NCBI RefSeq assembly: GCF_012726265.1
Contig: NZ_JAASAG010000004.1
Span: forward strand, 518,840-582,839
Length of the DNA stretch: 64,000 bases
Source of the DNA: Streptomyces sp. HNM0575
GTDB lineage: Bacteria > Actinomycetota > Actinomycetes > Streptomycetales > Streptomycetaceae
Direction of reading: 5' to 3'
Position 1 is the first letter of the stretch. Each line of letters opens with the position of its first letter. Of the stretch, positions 53,723-63,902 are shown one piece after another. Both the position numbers and the translations under genes were made by a program. The notes under the pieces were generated by a model. That model saw only the letters and a list, made by a program, of their open reading frames with translations. It did not search any database and was not told the DNA's origin.

Positions 53723-54298
53723 TCAGACCGTGACCAACGCGTCCAGAGGTGCGTCGCGCATCACGGGCTTCAGCCTGTCCCGGCCGCCGAGGAAGCCGAG
53801 CTCCATGAGCACCGCGATTCCGGTGACGTGCGCTCCGGCCCTGCGCACCAGTTGCAGCGAGGCCTCCGCGGTGCCTCCGGTGGCGAGCACGTCGTCGACG
53901 ATCAGCACCCTGTCCTCGGAGGCGAGGTCCTCGGCGTGGACCTCGATCTCGGCGGTGCCGTACTCCAGCTCGTAGGACTGCGCGAGCGTGGCCCCGGGAA
54001 GCTTGCCGGCCTTGCGTACGGGGACGAAGCCGAGGCCCGCCCGCACCGCGGCCGGAGCGGCGAGGATGAAGCCCCGTGCCTCCAGCCCCACGACCTTGGT
54101 GGCGCCGCGCTCCGCGCAGATGTCCGCGAGGGTCTCGGTGAGCACGCCGAAGGCCTCGGGGTCGGCGAGCAGCGGCGTGATGTCCTTGAACATCACGCCC
54201 GGCACCGGGTAGTCCGCCACATCGCGGATGCGGCCGAGGAGCAGTTCGCGTACGGCGGCGGGGACCGTGGCCTCCGGATCGCTCGTGCTGCTGGTCAC
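53723..54298 (-). CDS. apt: Adenine phosphoribosyltransferase
   Basis: Protein of 191 aa from GTG 54298 ([18 protein letters not shown]), 4 bases after the secF stop. It salvages adenine to AMP with PRPP. The PRPP motif is [37 protein letters not shown] and KAGKLPGAT are the other family signatures. The open frame further upstream is Pro/Ala-rich and inside secF. The secD-secF-apt-relA order is conserved in actinobacteria. Confidence 0.94.
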   Translation of the reverse strand: MTSSTSDPEATVPAAVRELLLGRIRDVADYPVPGVMFKDITPLLADPEAFGVLTETLADICAERGATKVVGLEARGFILAAPAAVRAGLGFVPVRKAGKLPGATLAQSYELEYGTAEIEVHAEDLASEDRVLIVDDVLATGGTAEASLQLVRRAGAHVTGIAVLMELGFLGGRDRLKPVMRDAPLDALVTV

Positions 54299-54302
54299 AC
54301 CT

Positions 54303-55514
54303 TCACCTGCGCTTTCCGGACGGGCGGTTGCGGCTGCGGTTGCGGGAGGAGGGCTGGCGGCGCTGGGAGCGGGACCCGGAGGGCTCGTTGCGTCCGCGGG
54401 GGCCGACGACTCCGGCTCCCGCGGTGGCCGCGCCGCCGTCACCGGCCTGCACGCTGCCGTGGTCCGAGCCGGGACCGGAGACGCCGTCCTGCGGGCCGAA
54501 GCCGTCCGGGCCGTCCTCGCCCGGGTCGTCCTGGCCCTCCCGCTCCTCGTTCTTGAGCCGCTTCGCGTGTACGCGCCTGGCCAGCGCCTTCATCTGGGAC
54601 TCGCGCTCCTTGAAGTCGGCGACGAGCGGCGTCGCGATGAAGATCGAGGAATACGCGCCGGCGGCGAGGCCGACGAAGAGCGACAGGGCGATGTCGTTGA
54701 GCATGCCGCCGCCGAGCAGGCCGCCGCCGATGAAGAGCAGGCCGGCGACGGGCAGCAGCGCCACGATCGTGGTGTTGATCGACCGCACCAGCGTGGAGTT
54801 GATGCTGCGGTTGGCGATCTCGCTGTAGGTGTAGCGGGTCTGCTTGGTGGCGTTCCGGCTGCTCTCTCTCAGGCTGTCGAAGACGACGACCGTGTCGTAG
54901 AGCGAGTAACCGAGAATCGTCAACAGGCCGATGACGGTGCCCGGCGTGACCTCGAAGCCGACGAGCGAATAGATGCCGACGGTGATCGTGATGTCGTGGA
55001 TCAGCGCGATGAGCGCGGCGAGCGCCATTCGCCACTCGAAGGCGATGGCCAGATAGATCACCACGAGGACCATGAAGATCCCCAGGCCCAGCCAGGCCTT
55101 GCTGGCGATCTGCTCGCCCCAGCTGGGGCCGACGAGCTGGGTGTCGATGTTGTTCCCGTCGACCTTCAGGTCGTCGGCGAGGCTGGTCTTCACATCGGTC
55201 GACTTGGCGGTGTCCAGACCCGCGATCTGGATCCTCATGCCGCCGTTGCCCAGCTTCTGGACGATCGCCTGGTGGCCGGACTCCTTCTCGGCGACCTCCT
55301 TGGTGTGCGTGACCGTGGCCGAGGTCTTGGGCGTGGTCAGTACCGCGCCGCCCTGGAACTCGATGCCCATGTTGAGGCCGCGCACGACCAGGCCGACGAT
55401 CGCCGTGATCGTGATGAGGATGGAGATGCCGTACCACAGCTTGCGGTGGCCGATGAAGTCGTAGCCGACGTCACCGCGGTAGAGCCGGGCACCGATGTTG
55501 CCGAGTCGCGACAT
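54303..55514 (-). CDS. secF: Protein translocase subunit SecF
   Basis: Protein of 403 aa with six membrane helices. The N terminus has YDFIGHRKLWYGISILIT; GIEFQGGAVL is the short conserved motif after the first helix; the C-terminal helices show the RND-type core (VIGLLTILGYSLYDTVVVFD, RSINTTIVALLPV). The last ~90 residues are a hydrophilic, Gly/Ser/Arg-rich cytoplasmic tail. With SecD it uses the proton gradient to pull secreted proteins. It starts 1 base after the secD stop. Confidence 0.96.
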   Translation of the reverse strand: MSRLGNIGARLYRGDVGYDFIGHRKLWYGISILITITAIVGLVVRGLNMGIEFQGGAVLTTPKTSATVTHTKEVAEKESGHQAIVQKLGNGGMRIQIAGLDTAKSTDVKTSLADDLKVDGNNIDTQLVGPSWGEQIASKAWLGLGIFMVLVVIYLAIAFEWRMALAALIALIHDITITVGIYSLVGFEVTPGTVIGLLTILGYSLYDTVVVFDSLRESSRNATKQTRYTYSEIANRSINSTLVRSINTTIVALLPVAGLLFIGGGLLGGGMLNDIALSLFVGLAAGAYSSIFIATPLVADFKERESQMKALARRVHAKRLKNEEREGQDDPGEDGPDGFGPQDGVSGPGSDHGSVQAGDGGAATAGAGVVGPRGRNEPSGSRSQRRQPSSRNRSRNRPSGKRR

Positions 55515-55515
55515 C

Positions 55516-57327
55516 TCATGCCTCCTTCGGGTCGGTGCGTACGGCGGACGCGCGTCGGCCGCGGCGCAGTGGGGGTTTGGCCCCGAGCCTTCTCGGGTCG
55601 AGACCGGACCACGAACTGCCGCTGGAGAAGAACTTCGTACGGGCCAGCAGCGTCATCAGCGGCTTGGTGAAGAAGAAGACCACGACGATGTCGAGCAGCG
55701 TGGTCAGACCGAGCGTGAACGCGAAGCCCTGGACCTTGCCGACGGTGACGATGAAGAGCACCGCGGCCGCGAGGAACGAGACGAAGTCGGACACCAGGAT
55801 CGTGCGCCGGGCGCGCGGCCAGCCCCGCTCCACGGCGGGCCGCAGCGTACGGCCCTCGCGGATCTCGTCTCTGATGCGTTCGAAATAGACGATGAACGAG
55901 TCAGCGGTGATGCCGATGGCGACGATCGCACCGCACACGGCCGGGAGGTTCAGCGCGAAGCCGATCGCCGGGCCGAGCAGGGACATGATCGTGTACGTGA
56001 GGACCGCGGACACCAGCAGGCTCAGGATCGCGATGAGCGACAGACCCCGGTAGTACGCCACGAGGTAGATCACCACGACCGCGAGCCCCAGGGCACCGGC
56101 GATGAGACCGGCCCTGAGCTGGTCGCTGCCGAGCGCGGGGGTCACCGTCGTGACGTCCGACTCCTCGAAGGTGAGGGGCAGGGCGCCGTAGGAGAGGATG
56201 TTGCCCAGCTCCTGGGCGGATTCCTGGGTGAAGCTGCCGGAGATCTCGGCGTTGGACGACAGCCGCTGGCTCACGGAGGGAGCGGAGACGACCTCGCCGT
56301 CCAGCGCGATCGCGAACTGGTTCTGCGGCTGCTGCTTCTTGGCGAGCTTGCCCGTGGTGTCGCCGAAGTCGTCGGAGCCCTTGCCGTCGAAGGACATCGT
56401 GACGATCCACTGGCCGCGCTGCTGGTCGAACTGGGCCTTGGCGTCGGTGACGTTCTTCCCCTCGACGCCGACGGGCCCGAGCGCGTACTTGACCTTCTCC
56501 TTGGAGTCGCACGCCAGCACCGGCTCGCTCGACTTGGCGGCGGACGCCTGCGCGCTCGCCTTGGCCTTGGCGCGCTTGCCGTTGCAGTCCAGCTTCTGGA
56601 GCTTCTTCGCCAGCTCCGGCGGTACGCCGGGGGGCTGCTGTTGCTGCGGGGGCGTGGTGGGCGGCGGCGTGGTCTTGTCCGGCTTGGGGCTGGGCTTGTC
56701 GTCCGCCGCGGACGCGGTCTTCGCCTTCAGCCCGTCCGTGACCGCCCGGCCCTGGTTGTCCCGGCCGCCCTGGCCGCCGCTCTGCTGAGCCGAACCGCCG
56801 CTCTGCTTGTTGCCCTGCTCGTTGCTCTGCTCGCCACCCTGCTTGTTGCCCTGCTGCGACGGCGACTTGGAGGGCGACTGCGACGGCTGCTGCTGCGGGG
56901 GCTTCGGCTGCTTGGTCGTCGGCATGTACGTCAGCACCGGACGGAAGGCCAGCTTGGCGGTCGTGCCGACCTGCTCACGGGCCTGCTTCTCGTTGGTGCC
57001 GCGGGGGATGTTCGCGATGATGTGCCGGTCGCCCTGGGTCTGGACCTCGGCCTCCGAGACGCCCAGACCGTTGACCCGCCGCTCGATGATGCCCACGGCG
57101 GTGTTCATGTTGGTCGGGTTGATCGCGTCCGGCTTCCCCGGCTGGTTCTTCGCCTCGAGGGTGATGCTCGTGCCGCCGGCGAGATCGATGCCGAGCCTGG
57201 GCGTGTCGTGACCGGAGAAGAACATCCCCCCGGTAAGGCCCACGATGGCCAGCAGGATCAGCAACAGCGAACGCCATGGTTTCGCGTGTGCGCCCGGGCT
57301 CCTGCGGCCCTTCTTCGGTGCTGCCAC
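55516..57327 (-). CDS. secD: Protein translocase subunit SecD
   Basis: Protein of 603 aa from GTG 57327, with AGGAG ~10 bases upstream. The first membrane helix is followed by the signature LGIDLAGGTSITLEA and by the P1 domain (IIERRVNGLGVSEAEVQTQGD). A long Gln/Ser/Lys/Pro insert (residues ~135-230) is present inside the extracytoplasmic part. The C-terminal helical core has GAIVAIGITADSFIVYFERIRDE. Works with SecF and YajC in late translocation. secD-secF form an operon. Confidence 0.95.
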   Translation of the reverse strand: MAAPKKGRRSPGAHAKPWRSLLLILLAIVGLTGGMFFSGHDTPRLGIDLAGGTSITLEAKNQPGKPDAINPTNMNTAVGIIERRVNGLGVSEAEVQTQGDRHIIANIPRGTNEKQAREQVGTTAKLAFRPVLTYMPTTKQPKPPQQQPSQSPSKSPSQQGNKQGGEQSNEQGNKQSGGSAQQSGGQGGRDNQGRAVTDGLKAKTASAADDKPSPKPDKTTPPPTTPPQQQQPPGVPPELAKKLQKLDCNGKRAKAKASAQASAAKSSEPVLACDSKEKVKYALGPVGVEGKNVTDAKAQFDQQRGQWIVTMSFDGKGSDDFGDTTGKLAKKQQPQNQFAIALDGEVVSAPSVSQRLSSNAEISGSFTQESAQELGNILSYGALPLTFEESDVTTVTPALGSDQLRAGLIAGALGLAVVVIYLVAYYRGLSLIAILSLLVSAVLTYTIMSLLGPAIGFALNLPAVCGAIVAIGITADSFIVYFERIRDEIREGRTLRPAVERGWPRARRTILVSDFVSFLAAAVLFIVTVGKVQGFAFTLGLTTLLDIVVVFFFTKPLMTLLARTKFFSSGSSWSGLDPRRLGAKPPLRRGRRASAVRTDPKEA

Positions 57328-57456
57328 CTTCTCGTGTCTCCTGTCCCAGCAGCCGGTGCCGGCCCAGGAGTCGAGTGGGGCCGCCACGCGGCGCACAAAT
57401 GGTCTGCGGACGTGCTGCGCCGCCAGGCCTTGGTCAGTGGCCCGGCGGCGCCGACC

Positions 57457-57984
57457 TTACTCGGAGTCGGTGCCCTTGCGCTTGGCGTCCTTGGGCTGGG
57501 CCTCCTCGGACGCGGCGTCGCCCTCGGCCGGGTCGTCCTTCGCGTCGGCGGCGGTCTCCTTGGTCACGGCGGCGTCCGCGGTGTCGTCGCCGTCCTCGGC
57601 GCCGGACTTGGCGAAGTCCACCTTGGCGCCCTCGTCCTCGTCAGAGGTGAGGGAGGAGGCGTCGTCCGGCACGACCGTGTCGCCGATCCCGTCGTCGGCG
57701 GGCGCACCCGCCACGATCCGCTCGTACTCCTCCTGCTCGAGCACGGCGCCGACGGCGTTCTTGGCGTAGAGAGCATGCGTACCGGGAGCGACCTCGAGGA
57801 GGACCGTGTCGTCGCGGATCTCCTTGACGGTCGCGTACATGCCCCCGATCGTCCGGACGCCGGTACCCGGCGTCATCTCATCACGCATGGCCGCGGCCTT
57901 GCGCTGCTTGTTCTTGGCGGACCGGGTCATCAGGAACATGGCCCCGATGAGCACGATGAAGGGGAGGAGAGTAACGATATTCAC
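57457..57984 (-). CDS. yajC: Preprotein translocase subunit YajC
   Basis: Protein of 175 aa from GTG 57984. A single membrane helix starts at residue 2 (NIVTLLPFIVLIGAMFLM). The basic segment RSAKNKQRKAAAMRDEM, then PGTGVRTIGGMYATV are typical. The C-terminal ~75 residues are very acidic and low complexity (DEDEGAKVDF, AEDGDDTADAA, EGDAASEE). Part of the SecDF-YajC complex. It follows ruvB and precedes secD on the same strand. Confidence 0.93.
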   Translation of the reverse strand: MNIVTLLPFIVLIGAMFLMTRSAKNKQRKAAAMRDEMTPGTGVRTIGGMYATVKEIRDDTVLLEVAPGTHALYAKNAVGAVLEQEEYERIVAGAPADDGIGDTVVPDDASSLTSDEDEGAKVDFAKSGAEDGDDTADAAVTKETAADAKDDPAEGDAASEEAQPKDAKRKGTDSE

Positions 57985-58146
57985 GGCGGGAGAGAGTCCT
58001 TCGCACGACCGCTTGCCGCGGCCTGGATTTCGGGGTGGGCGTGCCGCCCGTGAAGGGACGGCGTCGGCGGAGTCTAAGCGAGCCCTCGCCAATGGAACAA
58101 CGTCAAGGGTGCCACTGGGGTTCCTGGGCGGCCCCTGTCATGCGCG

Positions 58147-59337
58147 TCACTCGCCGAACAGCCCCTGCTGCCCCGAGCCCGCCGCGGGATCCGAAGGGCG
58201 CCCGGCCTGCGGCGGGCGGGCCAGGCCCAGGTGATCCCAGGCCGCCGGGGTCGCGATCCGGCCGCGCGGCGTGCGGGCCAGCAGTCCCTCCCGTACGAGG
58301 AAGGGCTCGGCCACCTCCTCGACGGTCTCCCGCTCCTCCCCCACCGCGACGGAGAGCGTGGAGAGACCGACCGGGCCGCCGCCGAAGAGCTTCACCAGGG
58401 CGCCCAGTACGGCGCGGTCCAGCCTGTCGAGGCCCCGCTCGTCCACCTCGTAGACACCGAGGGCGCGGGAGGCGATCTCGCGGTCGATGACGCCGTCGGC
58501 CTTGACCTGGGCGTAGTCGCGGACCCTGCGCAGCAGCCGGTTGGCGATGCGGGGCGTGCCGCGGGAGCGGCCTGCGATCTCGGCGGCGCCCTCCGCGTCC
58601 GTACGCACGTCCAGCAGGCGGGCGGAGCGGTGCACGACCTGCTCCAGCTCCGCGGGCTCGTAGAACTCCATGTGCGCGGTGAAGCCGAACCTGTCGCGCA
58701 GCGGCGGCGGCAGCAGCCCGGCGCGCGTGGTGGCGCCGACCAGGGTGAAGGGCGGCAGCTCCAGCGGGATCGCGGTGGCTCCCGGGCCCTTGCCGACGAT
58801 CACGTCGACGCGGAAGTCCTCCATCGCCATGTAGAGCATCTCCTCCGCGGGCCGCGACATCCGGTGGATCTCGTCGAGGAAGAGGATCTCGCCCTCCTGG
58901 AGCGAGGAGAGGATCGCGGCGAGGTCCCCGGCGTGCTGGATGGCGGGGCCCGAGGTGATACGGATCGGGGCGCCCATCTCCGCAGCGATGATCATGGACA
59001 GGGTGGTCTTGCCGAGGCCGGGGGCGCCGGAGAGCAGCACGTGGTCGGCCGTGCCCTGGCGCTGGCGGGCGGCCTTCAGTACGAGATCGAGCTGCTCCCG
59101 CACCTTCGACTGGCCGATGAACTCGCCGAGTTCCTTGGGGCGGAGCGCCGCCTCCACGGCGCTCTCGTCGGTCTCGGCCTCGGGGCCGACGAGGCGGTCG
59201 GCTGCTTCGGAGGGCATGTGCGCCGGGCCCACGGGATCCGCCGCGTCCGCGGGGGCCGCCGCGTCCGCTGTCCCGTACGGGCCCTGATCCCCATACGAGC
59301 CGTGGCGGCCCTGCTCGGCGTACTCGTCGCTGGTCAT
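58147..59337 (-). CDS. ruvB: Holliday junction branch-migration ATPase RuvB
   Basis: Protein of 396 aa from ATG 59337 ([13 protein letters not shown]). About 70 non-conserved residues precede the AAA+ core, which begins at [18 protein letters not shown]. Walker A is [14 protein letters not shown], Walker B is [19 protein letters not shown], and the arginine-finger region is [19 protein letters not shown]. The C-terminal winged helix is [15 protein letters not shown]. Hexameric motor of RuvABC. Confidence 0.96.
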   Translation of the reverse strand: MTSDEYAEQGRHGSYGDQGPYGTADAAAPADAADPVGPAHMPSEAADRLVGPEAETDESAVEAALRPKELGEFIGQSKVREQLDLVLKAARQRQGTADHVLLSGAPGLGKTTLSMIIAAEMGAPIRITSGPAIQHAGDLAAILSSLQEGEILFLDEIHRMSRPAEEMLYMAMEDFRVDVIVGKGPGATAIPLELPPFTLVGATTRAGLLPPPLRDRFGFTAHMEFYEPAELEQVVHRSARLLDVRTDAEGAAEIAGRSRGTPRIANRLLRRVRDYAQVKADGVIDREIASRALGVYEVDERGLDRLDRAVLGALVKLFGGGPVGLSTLSVAVGEERETVEEVAEPFLVREGLLARTPRGRIATPAAWDHLGLARPPQAGRPSDPAAGSGQQGLFGE

Positions 59338-59478
59338 GGCGCCTGCCTCCGGCTGTGCTGGTGCCCGGGACGGTGCGCGCGGGGGTGCGTGCACGAGTGC
59401 ACGGCTGCGCGGCGGTCCGTCTCCGTGTCGGTGCGGGTGCGGGTGTGCGTATGCGTGCGCGTCGGTGCCGCCGTCATC

Positions 59479-60114
59479 TCACCGTGCCCGGTTCAGCGTC
59501 TGGAGCGCCGAGCGCAGCAGCTGCGGTACGGGCGGCTCGGCACCGTCGGCGGCCGCCGCCTCGGCCTGCGGGGCCACGGCGGCGACCGCCTCGTCCGCCT
59601 CCCGCGTCGCATACCCCAACCCGACCAGCGCGGAGTGCAGTTGACCGCGCCAGCCGCCGCTCTGCCCGGCGCCCGCGGCCTGCCCGGGAAGGCCGGCCGC
59701 CACGGCGGACGCGGGCTCGCCGAGGCGGTCCTTCAGCTCCAGCAGCAGCTTCTGCGCGCCCTTCTTGCCGATGCCGGGCACGGCCGTCAGCGCCTTCTCG
59801 TCCCCGCCGGCGACCGCCGCCCGCAGCGCGTCGGGCGAGTGCACCGCGAGCATCGACTGGGCGAGCCGCGGCCCCACTCCGCTCGCCGTCTGGAGCAACT
59901 CGAAGGTCTGGCGGGCGTCTTCGTCCTCGAAGCCGTAGAGAGTCAGCGAATCCTCGCGCACCACGAGGGAGGTGGCCAGCTTGGCGTGCCGTCCGACGCG
60001 CAGCTGCGCGAGGGTGCCGGGCGTGCACTGGACGGCCACGCCCACACCGCCGACCTCCACCACGGCCGCGTCGGGGGCGAGCGCGGCGACGGTGCCGGAG
60101 ACGAACGCGATCAT
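59479..60114 (-). CDS. ruvA: Holliday junction binding protein RuvA
   Basis: Protein of 211 aa from ATG 60114, which overlaps the ruvC stop (ATGA). The N-terminal OB-fold begins [23 protein letters not shown]. Two helix-hairpin-helix elements follow ([19 protein letters not shown] and [19 protein letters not shown]). A flexible linker leads to the C-terminal domain ([19 protein letters not shown]) that contacts RuvB. It holds the junction open for branch migration. Confidence 0.95.
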   Translation of the reverse strand: MIAFVSGTVAALAPDAAVVEVGGVGVAVQCTPGTLAQLRVGRHAKLATSLVVREDSLTLYGFEDEDARQTFELLQTASGVGPRLAQSMLAVHSPDALRAAVAGGDEKALTAVPGIGKKGAQKLLLELKDRLGEPASAVAAGLPGQAAGAGQSGGWRGQLHSALVGLGYATREADEAVAAVAPQAEAAAADGAEPPVPQLLRSALQTLNRAR

Positions 60115-60752
60115 CGGGCGCTGCCTTTCGGAGCTCGGTGGCGCGCGGCATCGTCCGTGATCGCCGCGGCGTCGGGCGCTCCGGAGGACCTGGCGCCGCG
60201 CTTCGCATAAGTCTGCGTCCGTCCCCGCTGCGAGCCGGCCTGACCCTGGGCCTGCCGCAGCCGGTCGAGCCGCTGCTGCGCGGGGGCACGCCAGATGTGG
60301 CAGATGGCGAGGGCGAGGGCGTCGGCGGCGTCCGCGGGGCGCGGAGGCGCGTCGAGCCGCAGCAGCCGCGTCACCATGGTGCCGATCTGCTGCTTCTCCG
60401 CCCTGCCCGTGCCGGTGACGGCGGCCTTGACCTCGCTGGGCGTGTGCATCTCCACGGGCAGCCCGCGGCGTGCGGCGCAGAGCATCGCGACGGCGGCGGC
60501 CTGGGCAGTGCCCATCACCGTACGCACGTTGTGCTGGCTGAACACCCGCTCCACGGCGACCGCTTCGGGCCGGTGCCGCTCCACCCACTCCTCTATGCCC
60601 TGCTCGATGAGTACGAGACGCTGCGGGACCGCCGCGTCCGAAGGCGTACGCACGACGCCCGCCGCCCGCATCGTCAGCGGCCTGCCGGCGGTCCCCTCGA
60701 CGACCCCGAGGCCGCAGCGGGTCAGCCCCGGGTCGACTCCGAGCACACGCAC
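60111..60752 (-). CDS. ruvC: Crossover junction endodeoxyribonuclease RuvC
   Basis: Protein of 213 aa, starting [20 protein letters not shown] with the first catalytic Asp. [22 protein letters not shown] carries the second acidic residue, and [16 protein letters not shown] the last. The C-terminal ~45 residues are basic and variable. Resolves Holliday junctions with RuvAB; ruvC-ruvA-ruvB form one leftward operon. Confidence 0.95.
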   Translation of the reverse strand: MRVLGVDPGLTRCGLGVVEGTAGRPLTMRAAGVVRTPSDAAVPQRLVLIEQGIEEWVERHRPEAVAVERVFSQHNVRTVMGTAQAAAVAMLCAARRGLPVEMHTPSEVKAAVTGTGRAEKQQIGTMVTRLLRLDAPPRPADAADALALAICHIWRAPAQQRLDRLRQAQGQAGSQRGRTQTYAKRGARSSGAPDAAAITDDAARHRAPKGSAR

Positions 60753-61012
60753 GCCCGTCCTCCTCGCTCGCGGTTGCGACTGTGACTGTGTTCCCGCAGG
60801 TTATCCGCAGGCACCGACAATCCCGTCGCGTTCCGACCGCGCCGGTATGCGAACTGCCCCGATCCGGGGCGCGGTTGCACCGCCCGGGAGGCGAACCACC
60901 CCCGTACGCGGACGCGCCGCCGGTCCCCGGAACACCCGGTTTACGGCGGCACGCTCCAAGCGGTGAGGGCCGTGGGGCGGAAGGCACGGCCGGCTGCCAG
61001 GGCGCCGAGGGC

Positions 61013-61771
61013 CTAGGCGTCGACCTTCGCCAGGACGTCGTCGGCGACGTCGAAGTTGGCGAAGACGTTCTGCACGTCGTCGCTGTCCTCCAGGGCGTCG
61101 ATCAGCTTGAAGATCTTCCGGGCCCCTTCCTCCTCCAGCGGCACCTGCACGCTGGGAAGGAAGCTGTTGTCCGCCGACTCGTAGTCGATGCCGGCGTCGA
61201 CCAGGGCCGTACGGACGTCGACCAGGTCCGTCGCCTCGCTGATGACCTCGAAGTTCTCGCCCAGATCGTTGACTTCCTCGGCTCCGGCCTCCAGCACGGC
61301 CGCCAGCACGTCGTCCTCGGCGAGGCCGTCGTCGCCCTTCGGGACGATCACGACGCCCTTGCGGTTGAAGAGGTAGGAGACGGAGCCCGGGTCGGCCATG
61401 GAGCCGCCGTTGCGCGTCATGGCGACCCGTACGTCGGAGGCGGCGCGGTTCCGGTTGTCGGTGAGGCACTCGATGAGGACCGCGACGCCGTTGGGCCCGT
61501 AACCCTCGTACATGATCGTCTCGTAGTCGGCGCCGCCGGCCTCCAGGCCCGCGCCGCGCTTGACCGCGCTGTCGATGTTCTTGTTGGGGACCGAGCTCTT
61601 CTTCGCCTTCTGGATGGCGTCGTAGAGCGTCGGGTTGCCATCCGGGTCGGCGCCTCCCGTGCGGGCCGCGACCTCGATGTTCTTGATCAGCTTGGCGAAG
61701 AGTTTGCCGCGCTTGGCATCGACCACGGCCTTCTTGTGCTTGGTGGTTGCCCACTTAGAGTGGCCGGACAC
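61013..61771 (-). CDS. yebC: YebC/PmpR family regulator (TACO1-like)
   Basis: Protein of 252 aa. Starts [22 protein letters not shown], the family hallmark; [20 protein letters not shown] and [12 protein letters not shown] follow. It was named as a transcription regulator; recent work links the family to translation of difficult proline motifs. It is upstream of the ruvC operon and downstream of pdxT on the same strand, with gaps of ~260 and ~180 bases. Confidence 0.93.
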   Translation of the reverse strand: MSGHSKWATTKHKKAVVDAKRGKLFAKLIKNIEVAARTGGADPDGNPTLYDAIQKAKKSSVPNKNIDSAVKRGAGLEAGGADYETIMYEGYGPNGVAVLIECLTDNRNRAASDVRVAMTRNGGSMADPGSVSYLFNRKGVVIVPKGDDGLAEDDVLAAVLEAGAEEVNDLGENFEVISEATDLVDVRTALVDAGIDYESADNSFLPSVQVPLEEEGARKIFKLIDALEDSDDVQNVFANFDVADDVLAKVDA

Positions 61772-61948
61772 AGCCTCGCTCCTTCGACGTCACCGACATG
61801 AACCAACGCGGAGATCCTACCGCCAGCGGTTCACGGTACTGACCGGCCCGGCTCGCCGCCGGCAGGGCCCCGCTCCGCTCGCTTCCGTCCCCGCGCGGCC
61901 CCGGCGACCGGGCCTTCCGAGGGCTTTGCCCGCACCCTCCGTGCCGGG

Positions 61949-62635
61949 TCAGGCGCGTGCGGTGCGCACCATGTCAACGAACATCGCGTGCACGCGGTGG
62001 TCCCCGGTCAGCTCCGGGTGGAAGGACGTCGCGAGCAGGGCGTCCTGACGTACCGCGACGGTGTGCCCGTCGTGGACGGCGAGCACATCGGCACGTTCGC
62101 CGGTCGACTCCACCCACGGCGCCCTGATGAACACCCCTTCCACCGGGCCGCCTTCGACGCCCTTCACGTCGACGGGCGCCTCGAAGGACTCGTTCTGGCG
62201 CCCGAAGGCGTTACGGCGGACGATCATGTCGATCCCGCCCACGGTCTCCTGCTCCGGACGCCTCGCACCCCCGGCAGCGGGGGCCTCCCCGTCGAAGACG
62301 GTTGGTGTCCCCCCGCCGAAGACAGTTGGGGCCTCCCCGTCGAAGACAGGGGAAGGATCGAGGATCTTGTCCGCGAGCAGGATCATCCCCGCGCAGGAGC
62401 CGTAGGCGGGCATTCCCGCTCGCACGCGCTCCCGCAGCGGGCCCATCAGGCCGAAGGCGACGGCCAGTTTGGAGATCGTCGTCGACTCGCCGCCGGGCAC
62501 GACCAGCCCGCCGACCTCCGCGAGCTCTTCCGGCCGCCGCACCGCGCACGGCTGTGCGCCCGCCGCGGACAGCGCGGCGAAGTGCTCGCGGACATCGCCC
62601 TGGAGGGCGAGTACGCCGACGGTGGGTGTGCTCAC
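61949..62635 (-). CDS. pdxT: Pyridoxal 5'-phosphate synthase glutaminase subunit PdxT
   Basis: Protein of 228 aa. A class I-like amidotransferase: [27 protein letters not shown] (oxyanion loop), nucleophile [12 protein letters not shown] (C81), and the catalytic His/Glu in [13 protein letters not shown]. An insert of ~24 residues (about 96-119), made of three octapeptides related to TVFDGEAP, interrupts the usual ILD...QETxGGIDM segment. It supplies ammonia to PdxS. Downstream of pdxS on the same strand. Confidence 0.93.
   Translation of the reverse strand: MSTPTVGVLALQGDVREHFAALSAAGAQPCAVRRPEELAEVGGLVVPGGESTTISKLAVAFGLMGPLRERVRAGMPAYGSCAGMILLADKILDPSPVFDGEAPTVFGGGTPTVFDGEAPAAGGARRPEQETVGGIDMIVRRNAFGRQNESFEAPVDVKGVEGGPVEGVFIRAPWVESTGERADVLAVHDGHTVAVRQDALLATSFHPELTGDHRVHAMFVDMVRTARA
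62282..62353 (-). repeat. Three in-frame 24-bp tandem units inside pdxT
   Basis: Units at 62282-62305, 62306-62329 and 62330-62353 share the core CCCCGYCGAAGACRG. Each encodes eight residues, so the frame is kept. The unit resembles short GGGGxxxCCCC...CGAAG elements scattered in streptomycete chromosomes (from memory). Confidence 0.85.
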
Positions 62636-62752
62636 TGAACGGTGGCCTCTCGTACGGGTGTTGTATCTGTGCTGTGTACGCCGGGCGCCCGCCCGGCGCT
62701 GCTCGTCGCCCTCCGGCCGGGCCGGGCCCCGGTCAGGCCAAGGCGGCGACGG

Positions 62753-63679
62753 TCACCAGCCGCGCGAGGCGTAGCGCTCGCCCTCGGGCAGGGTGTCGCA
62801 GTTGATGCCGACCATCGCCTCGCCGAGACCGCGCGACGCATCGGCGATGATCTTCGGGTCGTCGTAGAAGGTGGTCGCCTTCACGATGGCCGCGGCACGC
62901 TTGCCCGGGTCGCCGGACTTGAAGATGCCCGAGCCCACGAAGACGCCCTCCGCCCCGAGTTGGCGCATCAGCGCGGCGTCCGCCGGGGTGGCGACACCGC
63001 CCGCGGAGAAGAGCACCACGGGCAGCTTGCCCAGCTCGGCGACCTCCCTGACCAGCTCGTACGGAGCGCGCAAGTCCTTGGCGGCGGCGTACAGTTCATT
63101 GCTGTCGAACGACTTGAGCCTGCCGATGTCGCCGTTGATCTGCCGCATGTGCCGCACGGCCTCGACGACATTGCCCGTACCGGCCTCGCCCTTGGAACGG
63201 ATCATGGCGGCGCCCTCGGAGATCCGCCGCAGCGCCTCGCCGAGGTTGGTGGCCCCGCAAACGAACGGGGTGGTGAAGGCGAACTTGTCGCTGTGGTTGA
63301 CCTCGTCGGCCGGGGTGAGGACCTCGGACTCGTCGATGTAGTCGACGCCCAGCGCCTGGAGGAGCTGTGCCTCCACGAAGTGCCCGATGCGGGACTTGGC
63401 CATCACCGGGATGGTGACGGCCTCGATGATCCCCTCGATCATGTCCGGGTCGGACATGCGCGCGACGCCGCCGTCCTTGCGGATGTCGGCGGGGACCCGC
63501 TCCAGGGCCATGACGGCGACGGCTCCGGCGTCCTCGGCGATCTTCGCCTGCTCCGGCGTCACTACGTCCATGATCACGCCGCCCTTGAGCTGCTCGGCCA
63601 TGCCGCGCTTGACGCGCGCGGTGCCGGTCGCGGGGGCCTGGGCGGCGGGAGTGGCAGAGGCGGAAGACGGGGTGGACAC
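62753..63679 (-). CDS. pdxS: Pyridoxal 5'-phosphate synthase lyase subunit PdxS
   Basis: Protein of 308 aa from GTG 63679 ([25 protein letters not shown]), with GAGG 6-7 bases upstream. TIM-barrel family motifs: [39 protein letters not shown], the catalytic lysines in VMAKSRIGH and [21 protein letters not shown], and [18 protein letters not shown]. It builds PLP from ribose 5-phosphate, glyceraldehyde 3-phosphate and ammonia from PdxT. The first ~25 residues are Ala/Ser/Pro-rich. Confidence 0.95.
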   Translation of the reverse strand: MSTPSSASATPAAQAPATGTARVKRGMAEQLKGGVIMDVVTPEQAKIAEDAGAVAVMALERVPADIRKDGGVARMSDPDMIEGIIEAVTIPVMAKSRIGHFVEAQLLQALGVDYIDESEVLTPADEVNHSDKFAFTTPFVCGATNLGEALRRISEGAAMIRSKGEAGTGNVVEAVRHMRQINGDIGRLKSFDSNELYAAAKDLRAPYELVREVAELGKLPVVLFSAGGVATPADAALMRQLGAEGVFVGSGIFKSGDPGKRAAAIVKATTFYDDPKIIADASRGLGEAMVGINCDTLPEGERYASRGW

Positions 63680-63812
63680 GTATGACCTCACTCGACGGTA
63701 AAAGTACGACAGGACCATGGTAGGTCCGTTCAATACACGGTCCCGGAAAGGGGTGGCCTTGGAAAAGGGCCAATCCCGCTGCGGTGGACTGGGCAACGGG
63801 GTCCGCCGGTAC

Positions 63813-63880
63813 CTCGGGTCTGGCGCCTCGGATCCGGCGCCTCGGATCTGGCGCCTCGGATCCGGCGCCTCGGATCTTGG
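63813..63880. repeat. 14-bp tandem repeats upstream of pdxS
   Basis: Four full and one partial copies of CTCGGATCYGGCGC (63813-63826, 63827-63840, 63841-63854, 63855-63868, then CTCGGATC). It ends near the presumed right boundary of an insertion element. Confidence 0.85.
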
Positions 63881-63902
63881 GGGGGTGTCCCTATGGGTTT
63901 CG

